Below are positions 46,264 through 57,995 of a DNA stretch of 64,000 bases, piece after piece. The stretch spans positions 682,001 to 746,000 of the forward strand of contig FMBT01000292.1 in the NCBI GenBank assembly GCA_900095095.1, read 5' to 3'. Source of the DNA: Fragilariopsis cylindrus CCMP1102. Taxonomy: Eukaryota > Bacillariophyta > Bacillariophyceae > Bacillariales > Bacillariaceae. The translations under genes were made by a program, and so were the position numbers. Numbering within the stretch: position 1 is the stretch's first letter; every line of letters begins with the position of its first letter. The notes beneath the pieces are model-generated. The model searched no databases. It worked only from the letters and a program-made list of their open reading frames with translations, and was not told the DNA's origin.

Positions 46264-46458
46264 ATTTGAGAATAGCACCTTGAACTTGTAACTCTACTGA
46301 TTAATTATACCTATTACGACTATATGCTTTACACTTATTCTATACGCTATATACAATAGTTGAATTTCCAAATAGCACATATCTTGAGTGTATCAGTAAA
46401 ACTGGTAAAGCATTCAATGTAAAAGCTTGAATTGTCGAGTTCGTTTATTGTAGTTTTG

Positions 46459-46828
46459 TATTAACAGACGTTGCTACAATGATGTTTCAACTTTTGCATC
46501 TGCGTGTTTTTTTTTTGTATTTGAAAGAGACTTTAGACGGAACGAAATGAGCATCGATCTCACTCAAGTTGAAAATCGAAAAACATCAAAATCATAACTT
46601 GGATACAGTATATCGAAATTTAGACTGTTACGATTTAGTCAATATGTATTAACAGACGTTGCTGTCATAATGTTACAACTTTTGCATTTGCGTGTTTTTT
46701 TGTATTTGGAAGGGGCTTTAGACGGAACGAAATGAGCATCGATCTCACTCAAGTTGCAAATCGAAAAACATCAAAATCATATCTTGGATACAGTATATCA
46801 TAATTTAGATTGTTACGATTTAGTCAAT
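46459..46828 (+). repeat. Tandem duplication of about 185 bp, two copies
   Basis: Copy 1 (46459-46643) and copy 2 (46647-46828) both run from tattaacagacgttgct to cgatttagtcaat. They share a long near-identical core (ctttagacggaacgaaatga onward). They differ by scattered substitutions and a shorter T run in copy 2, so the event is fairly recent but not brand new. Confidence 0.92.
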
Positions 46829-47083
46829 TTATAGCAGAATATTTTTACCATCTACTGTAATATTGTAATATTGCGTATTCAGTACATATGCAAAACACAA
46901 TTATGTTATCGATGTAGCTATATTTTGTAGCTCTTACTAAGCGTTTAATTTCCCCATATGCTTAGGGGAACAATTAAACTATGTCCTGTGTAAAAGTAAG
47001 TCAATGGCTCTGGTACTTTCCTCTTTATGTAAGGCAGTTTTGGGTGTATAATCGATGTATCTCAGGCTGTGATGGCACTTGAA

Positions 47084-47114
47084 CTTATACTTATAGTTAT
47101 AGTTATAGTTATAG

Positions 47115-47149
<35 letters not shown>
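47084..47149. repeat. GTTATA hexamer and TA dinucleotide array
   Basis: About five (GTTATA) units pass directly into about fifteen TA units. Confidence 0.95.
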
Positions 47150-47150
<1 letters not shown>

Positions 47151-47636
47151 ATTCCAGATAGTATAGATTGTGTCTGGGGTTTTATGAAATTAGTTCTAAA
47201 CTCCCAACAGCAGATGAACACTGCTAAAAAAATTATATTACTTTATCATACACTAATGCTGCCTAGTCTATTAAGAAATATCTGACAGTCAACTTTGACA
47301 CCAAAAACTTTTCCAACTTCTGTCATGTAACTAAGTAATATAATACTACATCCATTTCAATTTTACAAAAGGTGGAGCTACTGTACATGATTGATCCCCA
47401 TCGGAGGTCCTCCTGTAGCGTGATGGTATTTAAATATAATTCTATATTTATCTAGAATATTGTATGCTATCTATCATTTATACTACTAGTACAAAAACAA
47501 GCTTAGTGGAAACCATATTTCTTCTTTCCCGTTTTTTTAGTTTGTTTTCTACTTTAATTCTTAGTACATGTAGTCAATGGCTGACTGACTCCTTCTTCAA
47601 GCTCGTAGTGATAGTTTAGGCAAATGATAGATTTAG

Positions 47637-48404
47637 TTACACAATCACTCCAGCCTCGTTTCGAAGCTTATCCAGTAGCTCGTCTACATTATCTACGCTT
47701 ACACCAGCTTTACGTCCAATTGGTTCAAAAACTTCCACAACTTCATTGTAAGTTTTCAAATCAACATCTAAGTCATCAGCATTAATCGTGTCTACTTTTT
47801 TCTTCTTAGCCTTCATAATGTTCGGTAATGTAGCGTACCGTGGCTCATTCAATCGCAAATCACAAGTCACGACTGCTGGAAGAGTAGCATCGATAGTCTC
47901 AGTTCCTGAGTCCGTTTCTCTTTCAACTGTGATGCTCTTACCATCATCGTTTGCTGTTAAATTAGCTGCAAAGGTTATTTGTGGCCAACCCAAGAATCCC
48001 GCCAACATGGGACCAGTCTGTCCGCAATCTGAATCAATACCCTGTTTACCAAGTAAGACAAGATCAGGTTGTTCTTGATCGACAATTTTTTGGATCATTT
48101 TCGCAATTGCATAGGGTTGTAATTCCATATAATCTGTTCTCATATCCGTCGAAATATGAATCGCTCGATCACAACCCATTGCTAAAGCTGTGCGGAGTGT
48201 TTCAGTACATTGTTTGGGTCCAATGCTTAATGCGATGATTTCTTCTGCAGCCTTGGATTCCTTGAGACGACATGCTTCTTCAACGGCGATCTCGCAAAAG
48301 GGATTCAACGACATCTTGACATTATTTAAATTTACCGAACCATTTTTGACATTTACCTTAACGGCGTAATCTACCACGCGTTTAACGCCCACAAGGACCT
48401 TCAT
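47637..48404 (-). CDS. ETFB: Electron transfer flavoprotein beta subunit
   Basis: 255 aa, single exon, the family's usual length. With the alpha subunit, ETF accepts electrons from acyl-CoA and other matrix dehydrogenases and passes them to ETF-ubiquinone oxidoreductase in the mitochondrion. It starts MKVLVGVKRVVDYAVKV and has SLNPFCEIAVEEACRLKE, the AMGCDRAIHI segment and VLLGKQGIDSDCGQTGPMLA (AMP-binding region). It ends with LRLNEPRYATLPNIMKAKKK, the conserved segment that in animals serves as the recognition loop for dehydrogenases. No cleavable presequence is seen, as is common for this subunit. Confidence 0.96.
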   Translation of the reverse strand: MKVLVGVKRVVDYAVKVNVKNGSVNLNNVKMSLNPFCEIAVEEACRLKESKAAEEIIALSIGPKQCTETLRTALAMGCDRAIHISTDMRTDYMELQPYAIAKMIQKIVDQEQPDLVLLGKQGIDSDCGQTGPMLAGFLGWPQITFAANLTANDDGKSITVERETDSGTETIDATLPAVVTCDLRLNEPRYATLPNIMKAKKKKVDTINADDLDVDLKTYNEVVEVFEPIGRKAGVSVDNVDELLDKLRNEAGVIV

Positions 48405-48973
48405 TGCTGTTGCTGTTGTTGTTTTAAATTGGAATTAACGTAGTAGGATTCGGTCGATTTAAAGATTGTACTACTGTACTGTCGAATGAATGTACTGGAT
48501 GTTTTTATGTTTAGGAAGCGACAATCGACAAAAAAAAAATAGAAGGCATTCTCTTATCTTCGATCAAAAGAAATTAAAAATAGAAAATTACATCGCATCA
48601 TGACACTCTTTCGTGATTGGTAATACTCGTGATCAAAAATATGTCCCTTTTAATGAATGCGGAATGGCCCCTAATGACACAAAGTTCAAAACCTAAAACA
48701 GGATCAAAAAGGCGATATAAAATCATTTGTTTTAAGAACTTCTTTACGGTAAGCTTACTTTCTTAATAGAGTTTGTTCTCAACTTAGAAAGACAAACAAT
48801 CGTAGTGCTACGAAGTTGTACCTATGATTTTTTATCGCAATATTGATATAATATAGCTATATCAGTATTATCACTCTTGATCCGCTGCATTTGTTCAGGG
48901 AATCTTCAAAATCATCCCGTTGACGTGTACTAACTAACTAACGCGACGCGTTTGGAGAGTAAATGCAAATATC
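48405..48973. other. Divergent intergenic region, ETFB / ERCC6L2
   Basis: About 570 bp, AT-rich; presumably holds both promoters. No gene or repeat recognised. Confidence 0.5.
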
Positions 48974-51900
48974 ATGTCAGGCTTTGATCGACGACGACGA
49001 GGAGGGAGAAAACGTGATGCCCAAAACATTGAGTATGCTAAATTTGAAGAAGAACAGAGAAGATTAAACCAACAACGCATTAGATCCAATATTGATTCTA
49101 ACAGCAGCAGCGGAATAACTGGTTTGAAGCAAACAACACCACAAGTGGCGGCAAGTACTAATAAATCTTCTACTACGGAAACTAGTAGTAGTAGTTCACC
49201 GCCATTATCGATCGATTATATGCATGGCAAAAAGGATTCGGACCTCGATCACAGCCATAATCATAATCACAATCACAATTACAAACGACGTTTATCCGAC
49301 ATAGACGACTGTGTTGATAGGGGAAATAAAAAGGACGATCCGAGCTCCAGAAATAAGCGCAAGACTATATCAATTGTAGATGAAAATCTTTCAGTCAGTA
49401 AAAATATGCGCACTTCACCTTCGTCGTTATCTGCATCTCGACGGTTAGAGTACGTTCCAGATCGAACAATGGATTGGAATTTAGAAGACGATTTTCATGT
49501 CTCAAGAAAGGTAACTCAGGATAGAACATCATCGTCGTCATTATCAAAGAAAAAGAACAATTCTGGTAAAGCAACAGTACCAACGATTTCAGAGACAACG
49601 GCGGGACTACCATCACCGATAATGAAAGTTGGCAATAATCAATCAAACTCATGTGATATCGATGATGCTTGATGATGATGATGATGATTTTTTTCAACTG
49701 ATGTCAATATTTCAAGCGTCAAAGAAGAAAAATAATGAGGACAAGTCCAACGTCAGTACCAAAAAAGTAGCACCCTCACAAAGTGTACCACCTCCTCATG
49801 CCAACGGAATACGATCTATCAAAAGAGGTAGTTCTATCGGTTTCTCGGATGATGAAGATATGGAAGAGAAGAAGGACAATGATAGTAGTAGTAGTAGCCG
49901 AAAAGAAATAGAAAACCATCGTGACAAATCAATACAGAATCATAATATAATGACGCACAAACGAAATCATGGTGATGATGATAATAATATTGATGATATT
50001 GATGACGACAATGACAATGATAATAATGATAGTGCGAATGAAAATAGTGACTCTTCGTGCGGAGGAAAGAAAAAGTCTAGATCTGATGTCAAGAAGAATA
50101 GGAAGAACACTCGTCGTAATAGTAGCAGGGATAGTAGCGATGACAAAGAGAGTGACTCGGGAGATGACAAAAATAAATCACCAAAACGACCTAGAAATCC
50201 GTTTACATATGCAAAGGAACAAGATGACCTCTTATCGAAAATGAATCATCGTCAAAAAGCGGCCTCTTACGACAACAACAACGACGACGACGACGACGAC
50301 GATGATGATGATGATGATGGTTTTATGGATGATTGTAAGTACATTGAATCCCAATTCCCCGGTAAACCGAAAAGTAAGGTATCACAAAGCAGGAAACAAC
50401 GCTCCTCCGATTATCAAAATGCGGCCTCTAATGACGATGACGATGATGATGAAATTGTTGATGATGACATTGAATCCCCAGATAAACCGAAAAAGAAGAC
50501 CTCACAAAGCAAGAAAAAACGCTCTTCGGATTCCTCAAGAAATTCAGGAGTAAAGAAATCGCATGCTGCTGAAGATGATTACCCTACGTCCGACGGCGAG
50601 GAAGCGCTACCACGAGATGCCAATTTTGGTCTTGAAGATCTCCATCCGCATTTTGATGATCCCAAATTTGGTCCGTATGAGATGGAACCTCTTTTACTGA
50701 CAATCGATCAAACGGAGGAGGGACAGGTTCTTCAAGTCCCAGCTAGTTTGAATCGGTACCTCATTCCATTTCAGAAGGAGGGTATTAAATTCTTGTATGA
50801 ATGTTTATCGAGAAAAAGTGGGGCTATTTTAGGGGATGAAATGGTACGTATCTCCTCCTATTATTTACCAATGTTTTCCTGCATATACAGAAAATCTATC
50901 TCACCACAACATAATCGCCGATCTTACATACTTTGTTAACAGGGTTGCGGAAAGACAGTCCAGATTATTGGATTGTTGTGTGCTCTATTTAACAAGACCG
51001 GAACTAAGAAAGATTTGCAAGATATTCGTAACAGAAATATACTTGTGCATAAACAAATATCCAAGTTACAGAAATTAAAGGATCAAGCGATATGTAATGG
51101 GGAAATAGTTGGAGAGAACATCGATGAATGGAAAGAGACATTATCCATATCGCCTTGGCATCCTGTCATGATTGTTGTGCCTCCATCAATTTTGGAAGTT
51201 TGGGAGAGGGCTTTTGATGAATTTTCGCATTTCTCTGTTTCCATGTATAGTGGTACGATTGAAAAGAGAACAGAAGCCATAAAGAGCGTACTGTATGGCA
51301 AATCAGACATTCTTCTGGTACCCAAGTCAGCATTTCAAGGCGAGGACCACTACAGTAAGCTTGAAAAGGTCAGATGGAAGCTAGTAATCATTGATGAATT
51401 TCATAACTTCAAAAATTATAAAGCTAAATTATCGATACATCTCAGACAACTCAAAGAACTACATCAGCCTCTGATCCTTGGTATGACGGGTAAGTATCGT
51501 TTGTCGTTGCTTTGAATGGTTCTATGGTATTTTTGTTTCGTTTGATCTTCTCACCAGACAAACTTATTCCCCCCTTAGGTACTCCGATGCAGAATAATTA
51601 CACAGAACTATGGAATGTTGTTGATCTAGCGCAAACAAATTATCTGGGAACGCGAGAGGACTTTATAAGAGATATCGATAGGCCTCTTTTGAGGGGAAGG
51701 TAGGTTAAGACACAATTTGTGTGATGAGCTTGTCGTATACCTTTTTCGTATTGCGACTGACGAGTTATTCTCCTCCTTCGTTTTCTTTTTCAAGGCAAAA
51801 GGGGGTAAATCCAGCTGCGAAGAAGAAAAGTGAAGCCATAGGCGTTCATCTGAGAGAGATGCTCAGTAAGATGATGATTAAAAGGACTAAGCAAGAAGTT

Positions 51901-54604
51901 TTTCCTGGCGACCAAATTCCCCAAAAAACCGAAATGGTTGTTTTCTGTGACCTTAGTCCCTTGCAAAAGGAAGTATACATGCAAGTCCTTGAATTACCAG
52001 AATTTGATCTTGTGAAGCATGGAAGTAGGCCCTGCGATTGTGGTATAAATCAGGATTTCTTTAGACAGTTTCGCAAATTATCATGCAAAGCTGAGCAACT
52101 GGAATACTATCGAAGGAATAAGAGCTTAATCAAGAACCAATCCCAATGTTGTAAGCGTTTACCTATTAATCCGAGATACGGGTTAGAAGGAGGAGAAGGA
52201 GAACCTTATATTGACCCAGACGCTACAATTTGGCGGTCACTGAAAGCACATTCTAGTGATGATGCTGCTGCCACCGAAGGATGCGAAAAGTGCCCATATT
52301 GCTGTACATTTCCATGTTTACAGAAACTAAAGTCATTGAGTTCACACCTAGGACTGCTTCAAGCAAGAAAAACTGCAGAAGCGCAGGTTAAAGGATCTCC
52401 TGCATATATCAATTATATAAAGACAAGAGAATTTGCAAAGGTTTCACTCTCCTCTGTTGTCAGTCGACTTCCTGGCGGTGGATATGACCGAACTGAGTCG
52501 ATCATGGATGACCATTTTAGTTTATCAGGAAAGCTTAGAGAACTGGCTAGATTACTAAAAAAGTATTATACCGAACGAGGGAAAGTACTTTTATTTGCGC
52601 ACTCGACACAAACCTTAGACTTGATTCAGAACTGGCTACGGAGTCAACCAATTTTTGTATACCTTAGAATGGATGGCAGTACAGCAACGGGATTGCGACA
52701 GGGTATTGCAGACGACTTTAATAGAGATCCCGAAAATTTTCTATTCCTTTTGTCCACAAAGGCAATGGGTCAAGGGTTGACTCTTAACGTAAGCTTCAAT
52801 ATTTCTTCCGATTTTGGTCTGAATTTGGAGAGTGCATGTATTCTTTCTGATCACTTTCTATTACTCTTTTCCTTTTTAATATACATATTTTAGTCTGCCA
52901 ACAGGGTAATCCTTTTTGATGTTGATTGGAATCCGAGCTGGGAAATACAAGCTCAGGGTACGTGTAAATTACTGAGGCTAGCTTCTCAATCGACAACATT
53001 CTGTAAAATAATATTACTCCTTTCTAAATTTTGTTCCTGATTCGTAATTTACTGTCGATTTCAGATAGGGCGCACCGCATCGGACAAACACGTGACGTCG
53101 AGGTTGTCAGGCTTATCTCAAAAGGAACTATCGAAGAAATGATTTATCTACGGCAGATATATAAAATGCACTTAAAGAAAGATGCATTGGAAGATAAAAA
53201 AAACGATGACTCTCATGAGGCTCCAAGAGTATTCCGAGGTAGGAGGAATTAATTGTTGTGAAGTGCAACTGCATTACATTGACATATGCAGAGTGCATTA
53301 ATTAATATTGTCTGACTGACTGATCGTTATTTCTGTTTTGTTTTATTAATCTTTCTTCTTCTTCCTTTCGAAAACAAGGTGTTCAAGGTGATAAACACAT
53401 GAAAGGGGAACTGTTTGGAACAGAAAATCTCTTTCGATTCAAAGAAAATGGTAGTTTTCTAGACGATATATGGAAACAACCAAAGACTGGAAGGAAATAC
53501 GATTCTTCTGGATTGAAATTTCATGAGAGTACAACCCTGACAGAGATGCTTCTTAAAGTTGGAGATGACGATATACAAAAATCTGAAGAGGAAAAACAGA
53601 TAGCACTAATAAGCCTGTCAGGAAAAGCGGATAGCCCTAATAAACCACCCGAACAGGTAGGAAAAATCAATAGAAAATATAACCCACTCGATACAGATAA
53701 ATCCGACTCTGATGACGAGAATAGTGCAAATGAGGAGCCACTGGAGGGAAAAGTGCGTGCTGTAAATCACGGGGATCTTTTGAGGTCCGACAAGGGCGGT
53801 GCTGCGATTATGGATGGAGAAGACGGTTTTGATGAAGAGATGGGAGGTTGCACACAGGCTGCATATGCTATTTACGAGAATGTGAAAGATGTACTCGGTG
53901 ACGACGAGGAAGATGAGGATGATAATAACTATAGTAACAATGATGATGACGATGATACTAGCAATCAACAGGATTTACCTACTGTATCAGTCAAATCTGA
54001 ATTCAGCAAAGACAAGGGAAAGAGTTCAATCGTCGTCACTCCTGTTGGAACATCCACTGATACTATGAATTACAGTGATACCAAACCTACCTCTGAGAGT
54101 ATTACTAAGGTTGAGAACACACCAACCTATAATGCCGCAAAGACCAACGAGCCGATGACAACGCCAGAAAGTAATATTGAGAAGGATTGTGCCACAAAAA
54201 CCAACGAGCCGAAAACAACGCCCGAAGATAAAGTTGAGGAAGACTGTGCTACAAAGATCAACGCGCCTAAGTCAACACCCCAGAATAATATTGAGAAAGA
54301 CTGTGCCACAAAGACCAACGAGCCAAAGACAAAGACCATTATCTATATTGATGAAGACCAGGTCGCAAAAACGAACGCATCAACGTCCGCAAATATCATC
54401 ATGAGTGTCACAAAGACCAACGCACCCAAGAGAAAACCCGTAGATAATACCAAGAGTGGCAATCAAACAAAGAGGAAGATCCTACTAATGGGACTGCATG
54501 ACGTTGACAACGCACCAACCGAATTCTCCAAATCAGATTTTGCGATTCCTGCTTATGGGAAAAAAAAGAAGAAGAAGAAAAAGAAGGGAAAGAAAGGAGT
54601 CTAG
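48974..54604 (+). CDS. ERCC6L2: ERCC6L2-like Snf2-family DNA translocase, eight exons
   Basis: Exons 48974-49652, 49717-50843, 50943-51489, 51579-51699, 51795-52788, 52894-52957, 53065-53238 and 53379-54604 join in frame to about 1643 aa. ERCC6L2 is a nuclear Snf2 ATPase linked to DNA repair and end joining. About 570 low-complexity Ser/Asp/Lys residues precede the core. The core has motif [19 protein letters not shown], a DEFH box (DEAH is usual), [20 protein letters not shown], a [11 protein letters not shown] motif V and [10 protein letters not shown] motif VI. A Cys cluster in the insert (CDCG...CEKCPYCC) and [18 protein letters not shown] match ERCC6L2. The tail holds a 19-residue repeat and a poly-Lys end. 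The exon 1/2 join is uncertain: a 64-nt intron fits, but the site is a GAT tract where a frame change is also possible. Confidence 0.88.
54143..54433 (+). repeat. 57-bp coding minisatellite in the ERCC6L2 tail
   Basis: About five units start at 54143, 54200, 54257, 54314 and near 54371. Each encodes about 19 residues of the type [19 protein letters not shown]; later units are degenerate. Confidence 0.85.
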
Positions 54605-55128
54605 GGAAATATATAAATTGTGTTCCAGTGTGACGCAAACAGAGGAAAATTATTACAAGTCGTTCTTTCGGGGCTATCTTTGTTGAACCTTCAATTGCCT
54701 TGTCTTTCGAAACTTCTATCTTCCGTGCCCTTTTCTGTATGTTTTCTTTATCTGCTAGCTACCATATTGTTTGTCTCTTTCTGTGCTGCTAGCTAACGTT
54801 TTGCGATATAGTGTACGTAGTGATAAAATTAAATATTAGAGCCAATTTACTACTTGCATTTACAGTAAGAATCCTGTAAGTAGGAAAAATGTTAGGGAGA
54901 GAAAGTATGTAATTTATCAGTAACAGTGGACTATAAAGTGGTGGCATCTCATTTCGACTTTAGCTTTCTAATTTGGCAATTTTTCGTGGGTATTTTTCTT
55001 GCTTCAGATTTTTATTAGTATAAAATCTAGTCCGGGATTATTCTATTATTATTCTTTACAAAGTACAGTAGTAATCAGTAGATCAACATGCATTATTGTG
55101 GTACCATAGTATTCAGTAGTAGTATCTT
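54605..55128. other. Convergent intergenic region, ERCC6L2 / SPFH gene
   Basis: About 520 bp of 3' flanks; nothing recognised. Confidence 0.5.
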
Positions 55129-56471
55129 TTACAGTTCATCCTTTCTTGACAGTCTAGCTGGTTCCCCAGCTTTTACCGTGAGTTTAGAACTTTCGGCAAG
55201 AAGATTATTGGAAATGTATGCCAACACTCCTTCTGACGTAAGATTCAATGCACTTTTTACTTCTACAAGAGCTTCTGCTTCTTTCTGAAAGGAAAAGAGA
55301 GTTTCTTCAGCCTTGAGATTAGCTTCTGTCAGTAGAACCTCAGCTTCATTAATAGCTGTGTCTTTGATTTTTCGTGCTTCTTCTTTCGCCGTAAGTAGTT
55401 TCGTCCTCCCCTTTGTCGTTTCTTGTTTGCGTTGGGCGATGGCTAAAGCAATATCTTCTTCGGCAGCTTGCTTGTCTGCCACTGCCAAAATGTAGGCCTC
55501 TGGTAGACCAATAAATCTTAGTTGCAGAGAAATGGCTACAGCGTTGACTCCTTCTTGTCCTGTTTCTGGGTTTCCTTCTAATTTTAATTTCAGATTCGTT
55601 TCCATATTACTCTGAATGATTCCTCGTTTGGTTTGAAATTCCGTCACCTTGAATTCTGAACACGATTGATGGACGGCAGAAAGTCCCGCCGCTTCTACCG
55701 TATCGGCCCACTTATAGTAGTCGCGGTACTTGACAATTGCTTGGTATAGATTGGTTTCCGTCATTTGATATTGATACGTCACGGAAAATATCAGGGGCAA
55801 ACCATCATATGAAACACAAGTGCGTCGATCTAAATCCACAGTGACGAAGGTAGAAGGAAACTTGATAAATCTAAACCCAGGAGGACCGATAAAGAGACCA
55901 CTGTTTTATTTATGAGTGTGTGCAGGAATGAAATTATACATATGAGAGTTGAAGCAATATTGATAGTATAATGTAATGCAACATAATATTATATGATGTA
56001 AGGAATATAAAATATATACTAGAGGTCAGCGTTTAAACTTACCCAGATTTGGCGGCTTCATCTAACTCCTTTTTATGGATGTTATATTCTTAAGCCATGT
56101 GTTTTATTCATGAGTATGTCGAAGAAGAAAAGAATACATATTAGAGTTAAAGCAATATTGATAATACAATATAATGTAACATAATGTAACATAAAATAGT
56201 GTAAGAAATATAGTTTGAACTCACCACTGCCATATTCCGTAGATGCAACTTTACCAAAAGAAGCGCCCAATACTCCAATGATCACTATGAGGCAAACTCC
56301 CAAAAATACATATAGTGCAATCTTACGTCGCCTAACGGCTTCTGGACTCCTATCGAGGGCCATCGTTTTAGATGCCATCCATTTCGGTGATTTCTTTGGC
56401 AAATCTTCTACAGAAACTTCCTTAGCTTCGATAGGCTGTTTCTGTCCTTCTTCTAGATTCGAGGCAAACAT
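55129..56471 (-). CDS. SPFH/band-7 membrane protein (A), with a 46-nt exon
   Basis: Exons 56471-56225, 56088-56043 and 55900-55129 join in frame to about 354 aa. The protein has a cytosolic N-terminus, one transmembrane helix (about residues 50-72, YVFLGVCLIVIIGVLGASF) and an SPFH domain. The second exon is only 46 nt but supplies EYNIHKKELDEAAKSG in frame, and joins to GLFIGPPGFRFIKFPSTF, a typical SPFH entry. A long Ala/Glu/Lys/Gln coiled coil follows (IALAIAQRKQETTKGRTK to KEAEALVEVKSAL). SPFH proteins (stomatin, prohibitin, flotillin) form ring oligomers on membranes. It resembles none of the named subfamilies closely. Its two introns are homologous to each other. It is divergent from, and distantly similar to, the SPFH gene at 56930. 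Confidence 0.82.
55901..56042 (-). repeat. Intron 2 of SPFH gene A, homologous to intron 1
   Basis: This intron and the one at 56089-56224 align over most of their length (shared gagagttgaagcaatattga / tagagttaaagcaatattga, then ataatgtaa, gtaaggaata / gtaagaaata and ttttattxatgagt). They are two copies of one sequence. Confidence 0.85.
56089..56224 (-). repeat. Intron 1 of SPFH gene A, homologous to intron 2
   Basis: The partner of the copy at 55901-56042. Where copy 2 ends AATAAAACAG (its splice acceptor, coding strand), this copy has AATAAAACAC and uses an AAG about 11 nt further on. Confidence 0.85.
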
Positions 56472-56929
56472 GATAATAGATTAAAATAACTTATAAAATG
56501 GCAGTGTCATTGAGAGGGAAAATAGAAGTGTTACATTGAGATGAGAATGGTGATTATTGTTCTGTGAAGAACAATAGCACGCAAAGAGAAATGAAATATA
56601 AAAAAGATACGACACGAGGTCGTACAGTGAATAACGTCGGTTTCTCGCTTCACGACCTCTCATGCACGATTAAAAGCGTCAACATTCTTGATACATTGTA
56701 CAGTAGGTTCCTACGTACAAGAAAAGGGAGTGCGATAAGATCTTAAGTAAGAATCAGAATTTATGAGACTAGACTCACTTAACATAGACCTCTATTCAGA
56801 CCGTCTCATTTTCCATTGTGAAATTGATTCTTCCTTCTTATCATTATTACATTTCGTTTTATTCTCATTTTCATTTTTGTTGTTGTTATTTTGTTATTGC
56901 CTTCAAAGAAATTCCAAACAACTGTCAAC
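56472..56929. other. Shared upstream region of the divergent SPFH pair
   Basis: About 460 bp between the two start codons, long enough for a bidirectional promoter. No other gene seen. Confidence 0.55.
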
Positions 56930-57995
56930 ATGCCCGTCGGACAAATTCATATCTGGTGTGGCGTTAGTACTGCCTTGATCTTGCTGGTCGTTTTGATCAT
57001 TCTTACCTTCTCCTATGTCGAGTATTACGAATACGGATTGGTCCAACGAAAAACAACTGGTGCTGTTGACACGAGTGAAGTGTACGCAACAGGCAGATAT
57101 GCCTTAGGCCCAGACCGGCATTTCATCAAGTATCAGTGAGTTGAATTAATGCTTCTTATTACTTACATACTGTATATCTGGTATATATATTCTATATTGA
57201 CTCGACACTCGACTCTCGACTCTCACACTCTGTTTTTATATTTTTGTTGTATGAATCCGTAGAGCGGACGCCCATTTGGAAGACTTTGATGGGATGCGCG
57301 TCTTTTCTGCTTCGACATCCAATGATTCTGTGGGCTTGGAATTTCAGGTCGATGTCGCTTTTACATACCTTCTTATTCAAGAAGAAATCGGTTTTGTCCA
57401 CCAAGAAATGGCCAGCAATTACCCGGCCATCATTTTGGCTACAGCACAAGAGGCTATTAAGAATAGTGCCGCTGAAAATGTTACATTTACAGAATTCTTC
57501 CAGGAACGTAAAAAGGTCGCAGCTTTATTTCGAGATGCTGTTCAGGAGCGATGGTCCTCATCTACACTTCATTGTAACCTAGATCAGTTTCATTTGGGGC
57601 GTATCCAAATTCCCCAATCGGTCGCAAAAAAACAATTGGAAGCGCGAGTACAAAATGAACGAAATGGTATGGAAGAATTTCTACAACAGGCCCAAATTGA
57701 ACGCGAACTCACCGCTGTCGAAGTGAATCGGATCAATTTGGAAACCCTCAAAGAATTGCGAACAGCCGAAGCAGAAGCGAGTTTGATCCGAACCAAGGCC
57801 AGAGCTGAAGCCGAATTGTTGAAGGCTCAAGCCAAAATCACTGGCACCAAATTGTTGTTCCAGGCCGCTGGTATACTTACACAGGACCACATGACGACCT
57901 TTACTTATATCAATACATTGCGAAATCGAAACGATTTGAATCTAGCTGTGAGCTATCTGTCCGAGGATGGGGTAGTACGAACCACACCTTCTTAG
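56930..57995 (+). CDS. SPFH/band-7 membrane protein (B)
   Basis: Exons 56930-57135 and 57263-57995 join in frame to about 312 aa. A single N-terminal membrane helix (about residues 12-32, STALILLVVLIILTFSYV) is followed by YYEYGLVQRKTTGAVDTSEV and an SPFH domain. It ends in an Ala/Glu-rich coiled coil (VAKKQLEARVQNERNGMEEF to KARAEAELLKAQAK). The start was chosen as the first Met before the helix. Layout and several segments match gene A: a Tyr-Gly turn after the helix, GP[DP]xxF[IR]K, an FTEF/VTEF step, and the coiled coil. The two look like old paralogues arranged head to head and may form a hetero-oligomeric membrane ring, as prohibitins do; that is inference. Confidence 0.82.

Larger units (their letters stand above)
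46264..47636. other. 1.4 kb intergenic with a tandem duplication and TA repeats
   Basis: No gene recognised. It holds a 185-bp direct duplication (46459-46828) and a GTTATA/TA array (47084-47149), listed separately. Confidence 0.6.
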
